The notes: a model not told the origin generated them from the letters alone. 64,000 nucleotides of DNA from Penicillium oxalicum (GCF_001723175.1 NC_064652.1:124001-188000); one strand, 5' to 3'. Shown: positions 21,446 to 34,217, counted from the first letter of the stretch. A program made the numbers and translations.

Positions 21446-24425
21446 TTAGGCTTCAATTGCACCCGCTTTTTTCGCAAGGCCATCCGTCTCGAGATGCATC
21501 TTGGAGGAACCGTTTGGAACAGAAATCTCCGTGGGCATAGAGCTAGGTGCCCACAACCCTGCGACCGTCTCAACTGCCCGTTCAACAACGACTCGGACAC
21601 GATCACGAAGCACAGCGTTTGCGCACTCCACTTCCAAAGTCTCAAGCCATACTCGCGCAACATGCTTGTCTACCTTAATCTCAAGACCAGGTACTGGAAT
21701 ACCCAAGGCATGGAGGCGGTCCAGCTCTGCTGATTCAATATCTGCCACACGCTCTTCCTTGACTGCCTCAGTGGCTTCGGATGTGCCGTTGACCAGATCT
21801 GCTGGAACCCGCGGTCTCTCAATCGGACCAATATCTGATCCAAACTGGGCCTCCAGCATCATGAGAAGGCGAGCCAGGCGGTCTTCGGGTCCAACATATG
21901 CATGGGGATTCCGAGCAGGTGAAAAAGATTCGTCGTCATGATGATGGTGATGGTGATGTTTATCTTTTGCAGATTCTGCAGAGTATTAGCATGCCGGGCA
22001 CAGTTGAGACGGCCAGAAAAGGGGGTTGCTTACGCTTGACGGAGGCTGGACTGCTCTCTACTGTAAGAAGTACAGCCATTACTGCATCAGCAACGCCGTC
22101 GTTCATCATATTACCTTCCCACTCAAGTTCGATCTCGCGGGTTCGGGGGTGATAATGAAGAGTCACACATCCCATCACCAAATATGTTTTTTTTTCCTCC
22201 ATATGGATCTCCTCGTCCGCGGCTTCCTGCTTCGGGTCTGTCAACGAAGAGTCGTCGTTCGTCTCTTTCTTGCGTTTTTGATGAGATCGAAGCCCGGTCT
22301 CCTCAATGGCCCCGAATGTACCTTCAAGCGCCCATCGGATAAGATCCATGCTCGCAGAGCTGAGTGTTAGATGTTGCTTGCAAACAATAGTGGTAGTTGT
22401 CAAGCCGGCATATTCCCGAAGATCGTCCGCAGCCATGAGGGACAGATCAAAGCCGTTCTGAACTAGAACTCCTGCCATCAATTGGCTCTCATCTTCAGGG
22501 CCGGGGGGTACAATGTCTGCCAGTCTGCCGACGACGCGAGCAAACTTGTCTTTGCGGAATGGAATGCGAAGTTCGGAACAGTTGGCAGGCGTAAAGACTT
22601 TGGTTGGAGTAGCCTTCTGAGCGTTGAGAGATAGGAGCTTGGACTTCAGGCGCATCATTTGATGCTTTTCACCATGTACCAAAATCTGTTCCTCGCAGTC
22701 AGTATTCGGCTGAAGCTACAGATTGAGGGGACTCGGGTTTGAATGCACATACAACCACCGGCGCAGCTACTTCTTCGATGAAGTTTCGGTTCTCAACACC
22801 GTCAACATGCGCGGCAAAGCTGATTTCATCGATGGTGCAACGACGTGGTATCATGACCTTTTGATCCTCATCATTCCCTCCCGGAACACGCCCACGACCT
22901 TGCCCCGTTGACACTTTTGACATGATGGCAGGAATGGCTTCGGGCTCGTTGAGCAGCTGCTTTGCCATTGTTCCCTCGACGCTATAACCTGTCATCACCA
23001 CACCATTGCGGTCGCTGGGTGCCCATCTTTCGAGCAGCTCACGACTCGTACCGGTCTGCAGCATACCGGGGGACGCTATCATCACGCATCCACCAACATC
23101 GTCAAACCGTTCAAGGCTACGAAGACTTCTCACAAAACGGAAATCCCAAGGGCCTGCTGTGGCGCTCTTGTCTCCGCTCGCCTCCGCTTCAGCCATGCGC
23201 TGCCTGAAAAGTCGTTTGATGTTGTCATTCATGGCACCGATGTATGTCTGATACACCACCATACACCGTCGGGCCATGTTACCGATATAGTAAATCGGAA
23301 CTTTCTGTAGCTCAGGATGCCGCTCCCAATATTCTTCAAGAATGAGCAGCAACTCTTGAGCACGACCAAGCGCGAATACGGGCATCAAAACTCGCCCTCC
23401 GCGATTCAGGATTCCCGTAATCGATTTCATAAGTGCGGCCTCCCGCTCCAATCGGGGTGGATTAGAAGAAATGCCAAATGTGGACTCGGTGATTAATACA
23501 TCAATTTTAATGCCCCGGGGAACCTCGGCAGGTATCAAATGGCGGTCCTCTTCGCGTGAGTAATCACCCGTAAAGAGGATATTCAAGCCCGCGATAGATA
23601 CAAGGAACATGGCGGCGCCCAAAACATGACCAGCGGGGAAAGGCGTGATTCGAATGCTGTTGATTGTGTGCGTGGTATTGAAGTCAATTGTTTCAATCAG
23701 GGGGAGAGTTGAAAGATGATCGCGTTCTGTGTATAAGGAGGTTCGTTGGTCGGAAGAGGATGAGGTATTGCTGACCCGGACATTGTCTTGGATCAGCCAC
23801 TTGTAGATGGCCTTTGTCGCGTGGGTCATGAAGACTCGACCTTTGAAGTTTGTCTTGCTCAGAACGTAGGGGAGTGCGGAGGAGTGGTCAACGTGAAAGC
23901 TAGAATAATTGAAAGGTGACCTGATTAGTACCATTTATATGAATGATCTTCCCCAGAACGGACAGGAAGTGTCAGGTCAAAGTCCAATATAGAAACATGA
24001 AGCTGGTCACACTGCACAACGTAGCACAACCCCATAGAGACAGATACAATATGGCCAGTCGCGATTGCGCCTTGGAGAACGTCTCGAGCTGGAATGAGCA
24101 CTTGGAATCTTCACGTACTGACTGATCAAAAGGATATCGACAGTGCTCAGATCAAACTCATCGAAAAATGGAAGCGCAGAGAACCCTTCCTTTGCTGGAT
24201 GCATACCCGCGTCGAACTAAAAATCAAAGTATTTAGTTGACAATTGTGAAATATTTCATTTCTGGGACGCACCATGACCGTTTTGCCCTTGTACTGAATG
24301 ATGTGACATGATCGTCCGACCTCATTGCCTCCACCCAGGCAGTAGAAGGCAAGCTCATCAGACGGGTCCACTGGCTCATTTTCAACGCCAGTCCCCATCG
24401 CCGAGGCTTTGCGCTTAGTCGCCAT
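21446..24425 (-). CDS. ysh1: mRNA 3'-end endonuclease Ysh1/CPSF73
   Basis: The metallo-beta-lactamase/beta-CASP nuclease that cleaves pre-mRNA before polyadenylation, a subunit of the cleavage and polyadenylation factor in the nucleus. 859 residues in five exons: 24273-24425, 24119-24216, 22753-23899, 22034-22685 and 21446-21975. The zinc motif H-x-H-x-D-H (His84, His86, Asp88, His89) is formed only after splicing of intron 2. [15 protein letters not shown] (here [12 protein letters not shown]), [14 protein letters not shown] and the beta-CASP segment from TESTFGIS to the [14 protein letters not shown] block are all present. The C-terminal CPSF73/100 domain follows. Exon 5 begins with a run of seven His (about residues 690-696) and acidic residues. 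The residue after intron 1 is Phe where homologues usually have Leu (FDAGMHP). Intron 2 is unusually long (219 nt). Length fits fungal homologues. Confidence 0.96.
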
Positions 24426-25004
24426 TTTGGCGTCGACACTGTGCGCCTGCTGATGGTCTTAGGAGCTCTGTTGGGGTCAACCCAGGATAAGGACCGGCTC
24501 GGTCTGAAACCACCACGGCGCAAGTCGCGAACAACGCTTTGTTCGCCAATCAAACGGAAGTGATGCTAGTTCGACAGTAAGAGGCGACTCAGGCAGAGGA
24601 AACACCGAGCATTGATCGAAAAGTGGAAAGAAATGCGGCATCTGAGAGGTAAGCCTTCCTCAAGACGCGGCGTTATCTCGTATATCACGTGACAACGCGA
24701 ACCGCGGAGCAAAACCTCAAGATACGCCAGAAAGCTCCCGGAGCATCCACTCAACCGTCATCTGCATCGTGGACCTCACTGTCCATACGACTCGTACTCG
24801 CCATATTTCTGCCGCTTTCATCAGGTTGTATAGACTTCATGTTTGAATGGTACTTGTGAGATGATCAGAGCAGGTGGTAGTTGGTGGTGCGAGCAAATCG
24901 CTCACTTCAGAGATCTCGCGTGGAACAATTGTCAAGCCATCCGCGCTGCGCAATAGCAACTCTTATCGATCCTTCACTAAATTTGGTTGAAGAGGCGCTT
25001 CACC
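24426..25004. promoter_or_regulatory. Shared divergent promoter of ysh1 and taf4
   Basis: 579 bases separate the start codons of two nuclear mRNA-synthesis genes. A perfect 8-bp palindrome TCACGTGA lies at 24685-24692, almost midway. It is the kind of E-box bound by bHLH or Cbf1-like factors. No coding frame is supported here. Coordinate control of the pair is inference. Confidence 0.45.
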
Positions 25005-26807
25005 ATGGCGCAGGCACGACCTCCTCAACCGCAGGGGCAGCAGCAGCAACAGCAACCCCCACCACAGTTCGCTACGCATCCCTTCTCTCCACCTATTTCT
25101 TCGCCTTCGCCTCACTCTGGACAGTCTCCCGTCAATGGAGCTATCGCGCCGCCGCCCCAGAAGAAACCTCGCCTATCTCCCCTTCCGCAATCTCAAACAC
25201 AGTCACCCTACGCATCTCCCAGCTTTGGCGCAATGCAATTACCTCCGAGTCAGCCGTCAATGAACGGAATGACCAGTAATTTTGCCCCATCTACTCCTAC
25301 CGGTGCTGCGCCCGCCCAGGGAACGATGGGACCTCCATCGCGTCCTGTTGATAAAACGACCGATGCCGCTGAGCTGACAGACGTGTTGGCCTCGTCGGGC
25401 ATCGATGTTCGGGAAGAAGAGGCTTTCCTCACACGCAGTTTCTCCGGGCCAAATGCGCAGGCGCAGGCGCCCAGCAGACCTCCGCTACCGCAGCAACAGT
25501 CACAAACAAATGCATCATTCGCCTCGCAAGCATCGACAACGGGGACGATTTCAGCATCGAGCAGCTTTGGCGATTTACCCAACGCGAAACCAGCCGCTGC
25601 GCAGGGTTCGTTCTCCACAGATCCGACCTCTCAAAGCAGTACCATCAGCAATCAGCCCAATCGCGCAGATACAGAAGCCGCACGGCGGGCGCAGTACCAT
25701 CTTCAGGAACCGTTCCTTTTTGCCAAGCTTGTGGAGCAGAAAATCCAGAAGCGTGGCTTTGAGCTTGGAGTCCGAATCCCTTCAGAGGGTCTTTTTCATC
25801 CAGTACCGGGTCGACAGGCTCCCATTGAGGTCACAGGGCCCGATGGTTCGTCCATCGTACGAACAGGCCAAACTATTCTAAACCAGGAAGGGGCGCCCCT
25901 TGTGGATATCCTGAATCTCGTATCCCTCTCCTGCGAGGAACGTCTACGAGGAGTTATAGATTATTCAGCCGCGCTAGCGCGTAGCCGCAGAGCCCATTCG
26001 CATGGTGTCGTCCCTGATGCGTGGGTGGACATTGCGCAACCTCTGGGTCCTATTGCAGGGAATACCGTGACCCCATCTAAACGTAAGAACGAGCCCAGTC
26101 GTACTAACCCGCGGATGATGTCTGGATAATCAAACTAACTTGAGTCTCTATCATCAGGGCCTAATGTCGATGGCGAGAGTGCTGCTCGAAAACCAGTTGC
26201 GGAAAGATATAAGGGGCTGATTACACGAGAAAGTAACCAAGAAAACAAGCGTGCTGCAAAGCGTGCCAAAAGGGGATCTGCCACGACATCGGGTGACGAC
26301 GCGAGCGCTCGATATGATCCGGTGGCCATTATGGGATCCGCTCCGTCTACGCCAATCGGTGATAGGGCTCCAACTTTTGACAGCAAGAAGTCGATGACCA
26401 AGAAGGAGCAAAAGAAGATGATGGACAACAAGGCCAACGAGGCACAACAACACCAACAGTCGGTGGAGACAGCGCGTCTTGCAACCAATTCCATGCTTTC
26501 AGGGCGCATGTTTGGTGCGAAAAAATCATACTCATGGTTAAAGCCAGGCGGGTCGTCCAGCGGTTTCTCAACGCCTACCCGGGCGGCCCCCACAACACCA
26601 ACAACCGGTCCAGAGAAGCCCAGTCGGTCGAGCGAGACACCAGCTGGTCCACCAAAGCGCCGACTCGGTACGTGGCGAGAAGATCAAGAAAAGGGGCGGG
26701 GAATTCAGGTTCGGGATATTCTATTTGCTGTCGAGGCCGATGGACGTGCAAGCAAGCATGTTCAAAAGGGTTATTCAAGAGACCCGAAGGAGGATCGTGT
26801 GTTTTGA
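25005..26807 (+). CDS. taf4: TFIID subunit Taf4
   Basis: A subunit of the general transcription factor TFIID in the nucleus. 575 residues in two exons, 25005-26082 and 26158-26807. The first 220 residues are low-complexity and rich in Gln, Pro and Ser (one run of six Gln). The conserved TAF4 region starts near residue 240 (FLFAKLVEQKIQKRGFELGV) and continues through LVDILNLVSLSCEERLRGVI. This is the helical histone-fold and C-terminal part that pairs with Taf12. It continues after the intron with a Lys/Arg-rich linker and a conserved block rebuilt near TKKEQKKMMDNKANEAQ. A C-terminal motif, RDILFAVEADGRASKH, matches the family end. An in-frame ATG six codons upstream (24987) is possible; MAQARPP is preferred. 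It diverges from ysh1 across a 579-bp region. Identification is strong. Confidence 0.93.
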
Positions 26808-29800
26808 ACTGGCCCATGCACTTGTAATTTTAATGGATATAGCGCATGCTTAAATGAATCTTCAAAATCGACGGCATCATGACTGGCACCCACTCAAATG
26901 GTACCGCTAGATTGCGAAAAATGCCGCCGTTTGGCAAGGGATCACGAGAAATGCTTGAAGTCATCCAAAGTATGCCTATGGCACGTAGAGATCACTTGAC
27001 CCTAATCCCAAGGCACACAGGCTCCCTAACAGTATCAGACAGACTCGTGATTAGCCGATAGGGAAAATACACGGATATCATTCATGCCATCTTCGGGATG
27101 AACAGATGTGGAGAACACGGTGATATTGTCAAAGACGATTTGCCAACGTGAATGTTTGAACTGAGGCTTGGTCATCCTGTCAAGATCGCATCCCTGATTT
27201 GGGATGATCCGAACGCTAGCATGTGCCTCCTCGAAAATGGTCTTAGTCTGCCAGAAACAGGCAGTTCTCTTACTTGGGTCGGGCAAAGATAGCTCTTCTT
27301 GAAACTGCCAGGCCAGGGAGAGATGCAAATTCAGCTATGTGACTCTCCTCGGTGCTATGAGGTGCTTGAAGACTTGCGTAGGCTATCAAAAAGAGTCTTG
27401 GGGGTGAAATGAGGGCTCCCGTCCGTTTGAATCACCCACCGTTCAATGCCTTGCCCCAGTCATACTGGCGTCGCCCAAAGGTCCATCTGGCTGGCTCACG
27501 ACCACCTCTTCGAGTTGAACATCGGCTTTGGCGCTTGGAACTCCACCGCCCAATGTCGACCACTAAATAACAGTGGACTCGTGGCAAAACTTGATATTCA
27601 CTGCATTGCAGCCTTCGTGGCCGGTGTAGCTCCGTAGACGCCACTGGGTAGACTAACGATCACAACCTTGTGGTGGCCGATGCTACCACGAGGACAAGGG
27701 CTCTCATCATCCCTTTTGCAAAGGCAGGCTAGGATGTCCTTTGTCCAACATCAGCTTGGCCGCCGCCGCCTTTGTGGGCAAGGCGCAGATCCACATGACG
27801 GTGTATTTTCTCATATGACCAGCATGTCTTGCTCATCATGAGCCACCGGGACATTTGATCGAGGCTGTAGATACTGAGCCCGGTCATAATTTGAACTTGA
27901 ATGCAAAAGGTGATGGTCATGCAGAAGTTCCGCAGTTACCGGGGGGGGGGGGGGGGGAAGATGGCCTCTCCAAGGGAAAAGAAGCGGGCGTTGGTCAAGG
28001 CTGAGTGATCCAGAGCAGCTGACAACCTAGCATCAACCCTTCGCTAGCCCACTGCCGATCAAAATGCAGCCCACACTGTCGTATCTGTATATTCCACGGC
28101 TGATCCGATCTAAGGAAATCTGTGCCGTGGATGAGCTTTCTAGGGCTTCATGCTTATCGGTCCCTGTGCAGACTTCGGGAGGGAAGGTGTAGCCGCCTAC
28201 TGGGTGTTTTAGGTTGAGGGCGACCGTTGTATAGAATCGTCACGGGCTTGATGCTGGATTTTAGGGAAGCATGAAATTGAAGGGTGCAGATACCGAAGCG
28301 TCGGAATGGTGGATTGCATGCATACACAGCCATTTTCATCAACGATAGAAGTCTTGAAGAGATGTCGACGTGGAAAGGGCAATACGAGGTATTCAGGTTT
28401 CAACGAGCGTCGTTTTCGTCTGGCTAGTGGAGAATTTCTGTTGGAAAACTACGCTGCTGTGACCGTCGTTGCCTGGGAAGATACCAGGTAGGCTTCACGG
28501 CACCTCCTGTAGGCTATGCGGTTTTGATAAGCCTCACTCATGGGCTTTTCCTTCAGATGACCACATTGGTATAGCCATCGGATGCCTGTGTCTCTCGAGG
28601 ACCGAATCTCTCTCCACTCGAGGATGACCGGGGGCAAGAAGTCAGGCTAGCAGCCTCAGGCCAGCATCCCGTGATAAGGAGGTGGAGCAGGTGACAGCCC
28701 TGTCGAAATGGGTACATCACTGCCTTCGTGTGGTAGTTTCTAGCTCTCACTGTGCCCAGCTGTTTGGGATCAGATCGATCATGCTGAAACACTCAGACCC
28801 GGCCGACTCTGAGTGTGGGTTACTCTTTTCCTTCTTTGAACATTTCACTCATCTCACGGCCAAAAACCGCCTCACAGGCGTCGCCAAGCCCGAGTTTGGG
28901 GGGTGCGATACGATGCTCGATGGTGGTGGTGGCGGATCCCACCACGAAGATCAGACCAATCCTAGTCCGAGTCACCTAGACCCAATCGGCCCCAAACGGC
29001 CTCAACGGGTGGCATTGTGTCGATGATGAATGTCGCAAATCACCGTTCCAATGATGGCGGGGATGGAAAAGACGACAGATTCAACACCATGTCCGTCCGA
29101 CCGGAGGAACGCAAAGTCACCCAACACTCCCACCTTCCACGCCGATTCATGATGGTATTCTGAAATTCTCCGTCCAGCTTCATGGTGCCGTTCGGGTGAA
29201 GACCAAACTGGCCGTGGTTCATTCCGGGTCATTGGAATGTCTGGTCCTTGGGCAGGCTCCGAGTTTCCTCTACACCATCCGCATGGTACGTGTGTTTTGG
29301 TCTGCTCCCCGAGAACTTGCGACGGATATCTTCTTCAAACGCGTCATTCGGCCCCAATCGAGAGCGGTCCTCTTCTCCGACATTTCATTTCCTCGCGGGT
29401 CCCACGGTGACTCCATATCCGCCCGGTCCTGAACAGTCTTGTGCACATTCCGACTCATCAGTAGCCACCAACACCAGCTCCTCAGTACCCAAAATATTCT
29501 GAGACTCAAGAGTAATTTCTCAATTCCCCTCCCCATGGGAACCCGAAGCGACCAATTTCCCTAGCAGCCTGGTCCCAGGATGACCACCCGCGGGTACCAT
29601 CCCAAGAGACGCTGCGCTCTCTAACCTTTTCTCTGCTCCTGAGAGTCCCGATTCCTTTCCAGCCCATGCGTAGTTATGCACAGTCAACATGGCTCATACC
29701 GGGATGTTGATCCTCCCCGCGTAGATCAAATTGGATGACTGGACTAATGCCTCGCTACCTACTTCTCTCATTAAGCCCACTCGTCGACCTGGTCGGCAAA

Positions 29801-29879
29801 AGCACAGTGCCCAGGGTGTTTGCCCCCCCTCCGAAGACTCGAAACGTTTCTCGCGTTTCCCCGAGTCTCTTTGCCCACT
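26808..29879. other. Gene-poor region of about 3 kb
   Basis: Between the Taf4 stop and the leader of the LAMMER kinase only short overlapping frames occur, the longest about 115 codons. None resembles a known family and none can be joined by good splice signals. The sequence is not strongly A/T-biased, contains a G17 run at 27941-27957 and shows no terminal repeats or transposase-like frame that I can see. It could hold regulatory sequence, a long non-coding RNA or decayed sequence; I cannot tell which. Confidence 0.4.
27941..27957 (+). repeat. G17 homopolymer
   Basis: Seventeen consecutive G residues in the gene-poor region. It is one of four long G or C runs in the window, all outside coding sequence. 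Confidence 0.9.
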
Positions 29880-30585
29880 GCTGATTGACGATCGAGTCCG
29901 ATTCTCCTCTGGACTTTTCTCTCTCCCTTAGACTTTTTTTTTCGGTGGTTTCTCTGAACGAAGTTTGCATGGTCCTCTTTCTCCTCCCCAATCAGCATCA
30001 TCACCTTGTCCACCACTTGGCGCGATTCAGCGCCCTCCTTCTCTCGGCTCCTCCCCTGGCCCTCATTGAATTCCTCTGCTCCTTTTCTCACCACTGTGGT
30101 CGTGAGCACTGGCCGATCTTCTTCTGCTCCCTTGTAATTACCTGGCCCGGCTCATTGGGGGACGTGTTCATTTCCCCATCTCACCTCTTTCCTCGTGAGC
30201 TGAGTTTCTCGCCCCGGCAGAGAGCCCTGTGCCTCGCCTAGATCCACCATCGCCGACCGCCTCGTCATTGTCACGTCTCGTTTGCTCCCCTCTCGCCCAT
30301 CAGCCCCTTCTCCTCCCAAGTGGAAAACCTTTCTCTTCAATCGAACAGTCTCGGTAGCCTCTTTGGTCTCGCCTGAGATCCATTTGGTTTGACCTCACCC
30401 TCACCCTGACCACCTTCCCCCCTTGGCGCGTTGCCTGGACTCGAAGCCGACCCGGATTCGCCAACCGCCTCTTGGGTGTATCTTCCCACCAGCCATCGTC
30501 GGCCTGGGGACCAAAAGACCAAACCCTTCTCATCTCTCCCACGCCCAGCGCTGTTCGTGTGACGGCCAGAATTGCCCCGTCCACC
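29880..30585 (+). promoter_or_regulatory. Long pyrimidine-rich leader of the LAMMER kinase gene
   Basis: About 700 bases upstream of the kinase ATG are strongly C/T-rich on the coding strand, with repeated CTCC and TTCTC blocks. An ATG at 29970 opens an upstream frame of 90 codons ending at 30241. The frame is Leu/Ser/Pro-rich, as expected from translating a CT tract. Where transcription starts is not known, so whether the upstream frame is in the mRNA is open. Confidence 0.45.
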
Positions 30586-31475
30586 ATGTCCACCCCGTCC
30601 ACGGCGACTGCAACTCATCCCACAACCCAGCACTACGGATATCCCCATTCTTCCTACCAACCCACCGCGTCGTATCCTAACCCGACCAGCGCGGCAGGGG
30701 CTCGCCTCGCAAATCCGTACCTCACGTATTCCATTCCCTCGCCCACCACCAACCCCCATTCCTCCAACTCCTCCACCGCGGTGCCCTACGGCCAATCTAC
30801 GAGAGCCGCCCCGGCCACCTCTTCGCAGCCTTCGACACAAGCGGCCATGGCATCAACACAGAGCGCCCACGGCGCCACTGCGTCCCAGGGTGGTCGGAGA
30901 AAGAAACCCGATTGGGGTGAGTTCTACAAGAATGGAATTCCCAAGGAGGTCATCGTGATCGATGACAGCCCGGCCCCAGAATCTTCCAAGACCGCAACGG
31001 CCACGGGGCCAGCGGCAGCGGCAGCACCCTCATCCACTGCTCCTGCACACGGCGTCCCGGCTCCTGGCCAGCCGCCAGTTGCCCAACCTGCCGGCAAAAG
31101 GCGTCGTACGGGGATCGAGACGGCATATGATTTGGGATACTATGATCGCCCTTCCTTCTCAATAAACCCCCAACAATACGGAGAAGAATCCCCCGCACAT
31201 TCTTTGTCTACCGATCGGACAACGTCACTTCACACAACGGCCCCGACTTCGCTCGGATCACAAGGGAGTACCGGTGCCAGCAATGGGGTGTACTACGACG
31301 AGGCCTCGGTGGGCCAAAAGCGCAAGCGGACCACGCGCAAGTCCACTCGCGACGAACAAAAACGCCGCGAACTCGAGACTGCGCCGGAAACCCTCCCTAC
31401 TTATATCCCTCCCTCCAAACCGATCATCAAGGCCAAGGATGTGCCTGTTCCCGTGGTTCGAGACGTAAGTTAAGC

Positions 31476-31519
<44 letters not shown>

Positions 31520-33053
31520 AAGGAAGTTTTGCTCGTCCTGGGTTCGCTAACGCAATGAGTTCACATCTTTAGTACGCGAGTGGTCGTCACGAAAAATTCG
31601 ACGATGACGACGGTCATTACATTGTGACTCCCGACACGCCATTGACAGAGCGATGTGAGTAGAATGGGAGACTGTGACCAGGGACGTGAACAAAGCTAAT
31701 CCTCCTCGTCTTGCCAGATTCGATCATCAAACTCCTCGGTCAGGGTACCTTTGGCAAGGTTGTTGAGGCTTACGACAAGCAGCGCAAGTCTCGATGTGCA
31801 GTGAAGATCATTCGATCCATTCAAAAATATCGAGACGCTTCGCGCATTGAGCTGCGTGTCTTGTCCACGCTGGCCTCCAACGATCGCGTCAACCGCAACA
31901 AGTGTATACACCTGCGAGATTGTTTTGACTTTCGAAATCATATTTGCATCGTGACCGATTTGTTGGGCCAAAGTGTCTTTGACTTCCTGAAAGGTAATGG
32001 CTTTGTGCCATTTCCGAGCAGTCAAATCCAGAGCTTTGCCCGTCAATTGTTCACCAGTGTGGCTTGTAAGTTGATCTTCGCTGGTCTCGTTTGCTGGCGA
32101 TGATGATTTCCCTCCTCCCTCTATCTTCGTGTCGGGAATGTCTCACTGATCACTTGGCCAGTCCTGCACGACCTCAACCTCATTCACACCGATTTGAAGC
32201 CCGAGAACATCCTTCTTGTCAGCAGCGCCTACCAAACATTCACCTACAACCGCACCATTCCATCTTCCTCCCACGCCAACCCTCGCAATGCCCGCCAGCG
32301 TCGTGTTCTGCTGGACAGTGAAATTCGTCTGATTGACTTTGGGTCCGCCACGTTCGATGACGAGTATCATTCTTCGGTCGTGTCAACCCGCCACTATCGG
32401 GCGCCCGAAATCATCCTGAATCTGGGGTGGAGCTTCCCTTGTGACATCTGGAGTATCGGCTGTATCCTGGTCGAATTCTTCACTGGAGATGCCCTCTTCC
32501 AGACCCACGACAACCTTGAGCATCTCGCCATGATGGAAGCCGTGATTGGCGCTCGGATTGATTCTCGGATGGTTCGCCAAGTGGTGCAAGGTCGTGCTGG
32601 TAACCACAATGCCGCTACCAAGTACGATATTCTCCGCCATCCTTCTCGCAACTCACACCACAAATGCTGACTTCTTCTTCTCCTTCCCAGGTATTTCAAC
32701 CGAAACAAGTTGGACTATCCAAACAGCGAGACCACCCGGGCGTCGCGCAAATACGTTCGTCTGATGAAGGCGCTTACTGTAAGCTTGATCACAATGACTC
32801 AATACCCGCATGGATCTCTCGTCGTATATGCTAATGCGTTTATGCCTCTTTGTAGGAGTTCATCCCGACCAACACCCAATTCAATCGTCTCTTCCTGGAC
32901 CTCCTCCAGAAGATCTTTGTCTACGACCCCAAGCAACGGATCACGGCCAAGCAGGCCTTGAAGCATCCTTGGTTCAAGGAATCTCTTATCGACGATGGGA
33001 CTGAAGCCTACCGAATCGGCATGGGTCTCCAGCGTCAAGCGGCACCCCGCTAA
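30586..33053 (+). CDS. lkhA: LAMMER dual-specificity protein kinase (Clk/Kns1 family)
   Basis: A nuclear kinase of the CMGC group that phosphorylates SR-type splicing factors and affects growth and development in fungi. 684 residues in six exons: 30586-31464, 31573-31654, 31718-32065, 32162-32621, 32691-32778 and 32856-33053. The first 290 residues are low-complexity (Ser, Thr, Pro, Ala) with basic nuclear-localisation-like clusters ([17 protein letters not shown]). The kinase domain has the Gly loop GQGTFGKV (328-335), AVKIIR, the catalytic loop HTDLKPEN (Asp447), DFGSATF in place of plain DFG (495-500) and the signature [11 protein letters not shown] at 556-566, a variant of EHLAMMERILG. 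It ends with HPWF and a short tail. Intron 1 carries an (AG)18 microsatellite. The A. nidulans homologue is LkhA. Identification is secure. Confidence 0.96.
31479..31514 (+). repeat. (AG)18 microsatellite in kinase intron 1
   Basis: Eighteen AG units start 14 bases after the GTAAGT donor of intron 1 of the LAMMER kinase and grade into AAAGAAAGG. The repeat makes up a third of the 108-nt intron and supplies many AG dinucleotides upstream of the real acceptor at 31571-31572. Confidence 0.92.
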
Positions 33054-34217
33054 GGGCACCGTTGACCATCTTTTCACTCCGGCGTCACAGGATCCGCAGG
33101 TCGACGGGTTTGTCTTGTTTTCTTTTCTTTTGCAATCTTCCAGGGATAAATTCGCTATCGACAATACGGATGGGACGGTTTGGTGTTTTATCTTTTTCAA
33201 TTGGGGACTCACATTGATTGGGAAAATGATGATTACGATATCTTTGGTTCTTCTCTTTTTTGTTTCGTCTTGTATGGAGGCGGTTTTTGTTCTTCGGCAT
33301 ATCTCTCTTTCGACTTTCTCGTGATTTTCTCCATCTGGCCATCTTGATATGAGTCGCCGTTCACGTTTCCCGGGTCCGTTTTCGGCATGTCTCTTTCCCA
33401 TGGCTGAGGACTGATGGTTCAGCTGTGAGCCTCTCGTCCATACTTATACTCGCCCACCTAATGGCAGTCTCGCCCCTTTGTTCAGTCGAGGCCATGTCGG
33501 CTATCTTTTATGGTTTATTATTATAGTCCTCTGTTTTTTTTGGGTCTTCTTTTTATCTGAGGGTCTTTTCGGCGTTCAGTAACCGGCTCTCTCTCTCTCT
33601 CTCCAAGTCTGCGTGCTGTGTTGCATCTGCCGTGCGATTCTGTGGTTTCTTGTCTTTTTCTGCCGAATCTGGCTGTGCGAAAGTGACTTATGGGTGTTGG
33701 TTGATGCTGAATTGTGAGGTTTTTTTCGATTTACCATGAAATCAGCGGTCTCTGGGCCTTTTTGCTGGAGTCATGGTGTACATAGGCATTTGGTTTTGTT
33801 GGTTTTATCCAACGCGACTCCATTCTTTTTTCCGTGGACTGTTGGTCTTGCTTCCTGCGTATGTTAGGTGGTACTAAGCCTCCACTGGCGTTTGTTTGGA
33901 TCATCAACAGGTTAGAGGTGGTAAGTGAAAGGTCCGGGCAAATATTCCTGGTGGAATGAGAAATCGATATATAACAACACGTGGGATGGCACCCCTCGAA
34001 TGGTCATAGAAAGATCGACTGGATTGGACTTTTTTCCAAATTTCCCCTCAAGCATCGAAGCGATCAACGCACATGAGGACTTGATAAGGACCTCATTTTC
34101 ACATTTCCAAGGGATTTCCAATAATTCACCTCATCGGACGGAGGATCCATACATGTGGAGGTGGGCCACCGATAGCTGCGAAATTGGATTCAAGGCTATC
34201 AGATCCCGCGCTTTTCT
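33054..34217. other. Convergent 3' region of kinase and amidase
   Basis: About 1.2 kb, very T-rich on the plus strand from 33100 to 33850, as expected for a long 3' untranslated region of the kinase. A short (CT)n stretch lies near 33587-33603. A plus-strand frame at 33925-34380 overlaps the amidase end and is not credible. No gene is supported. Confidence 0.5.

Noticed and set aside
26808..29879. Transposon relic hypothesis for the gene-poor stretch
   Set aside because: I saw no terminal repeats, transposase or reverse-transcriptase motifs. Without a genome-wide repeat search the idea is unsupported.
29771..30109. 112-codon Lys/Glu/Arg-rich minus-strand frame
   Set aside because: It is the complement of the CT-rich kinase leader, so the charged composition is an artefact of base content.
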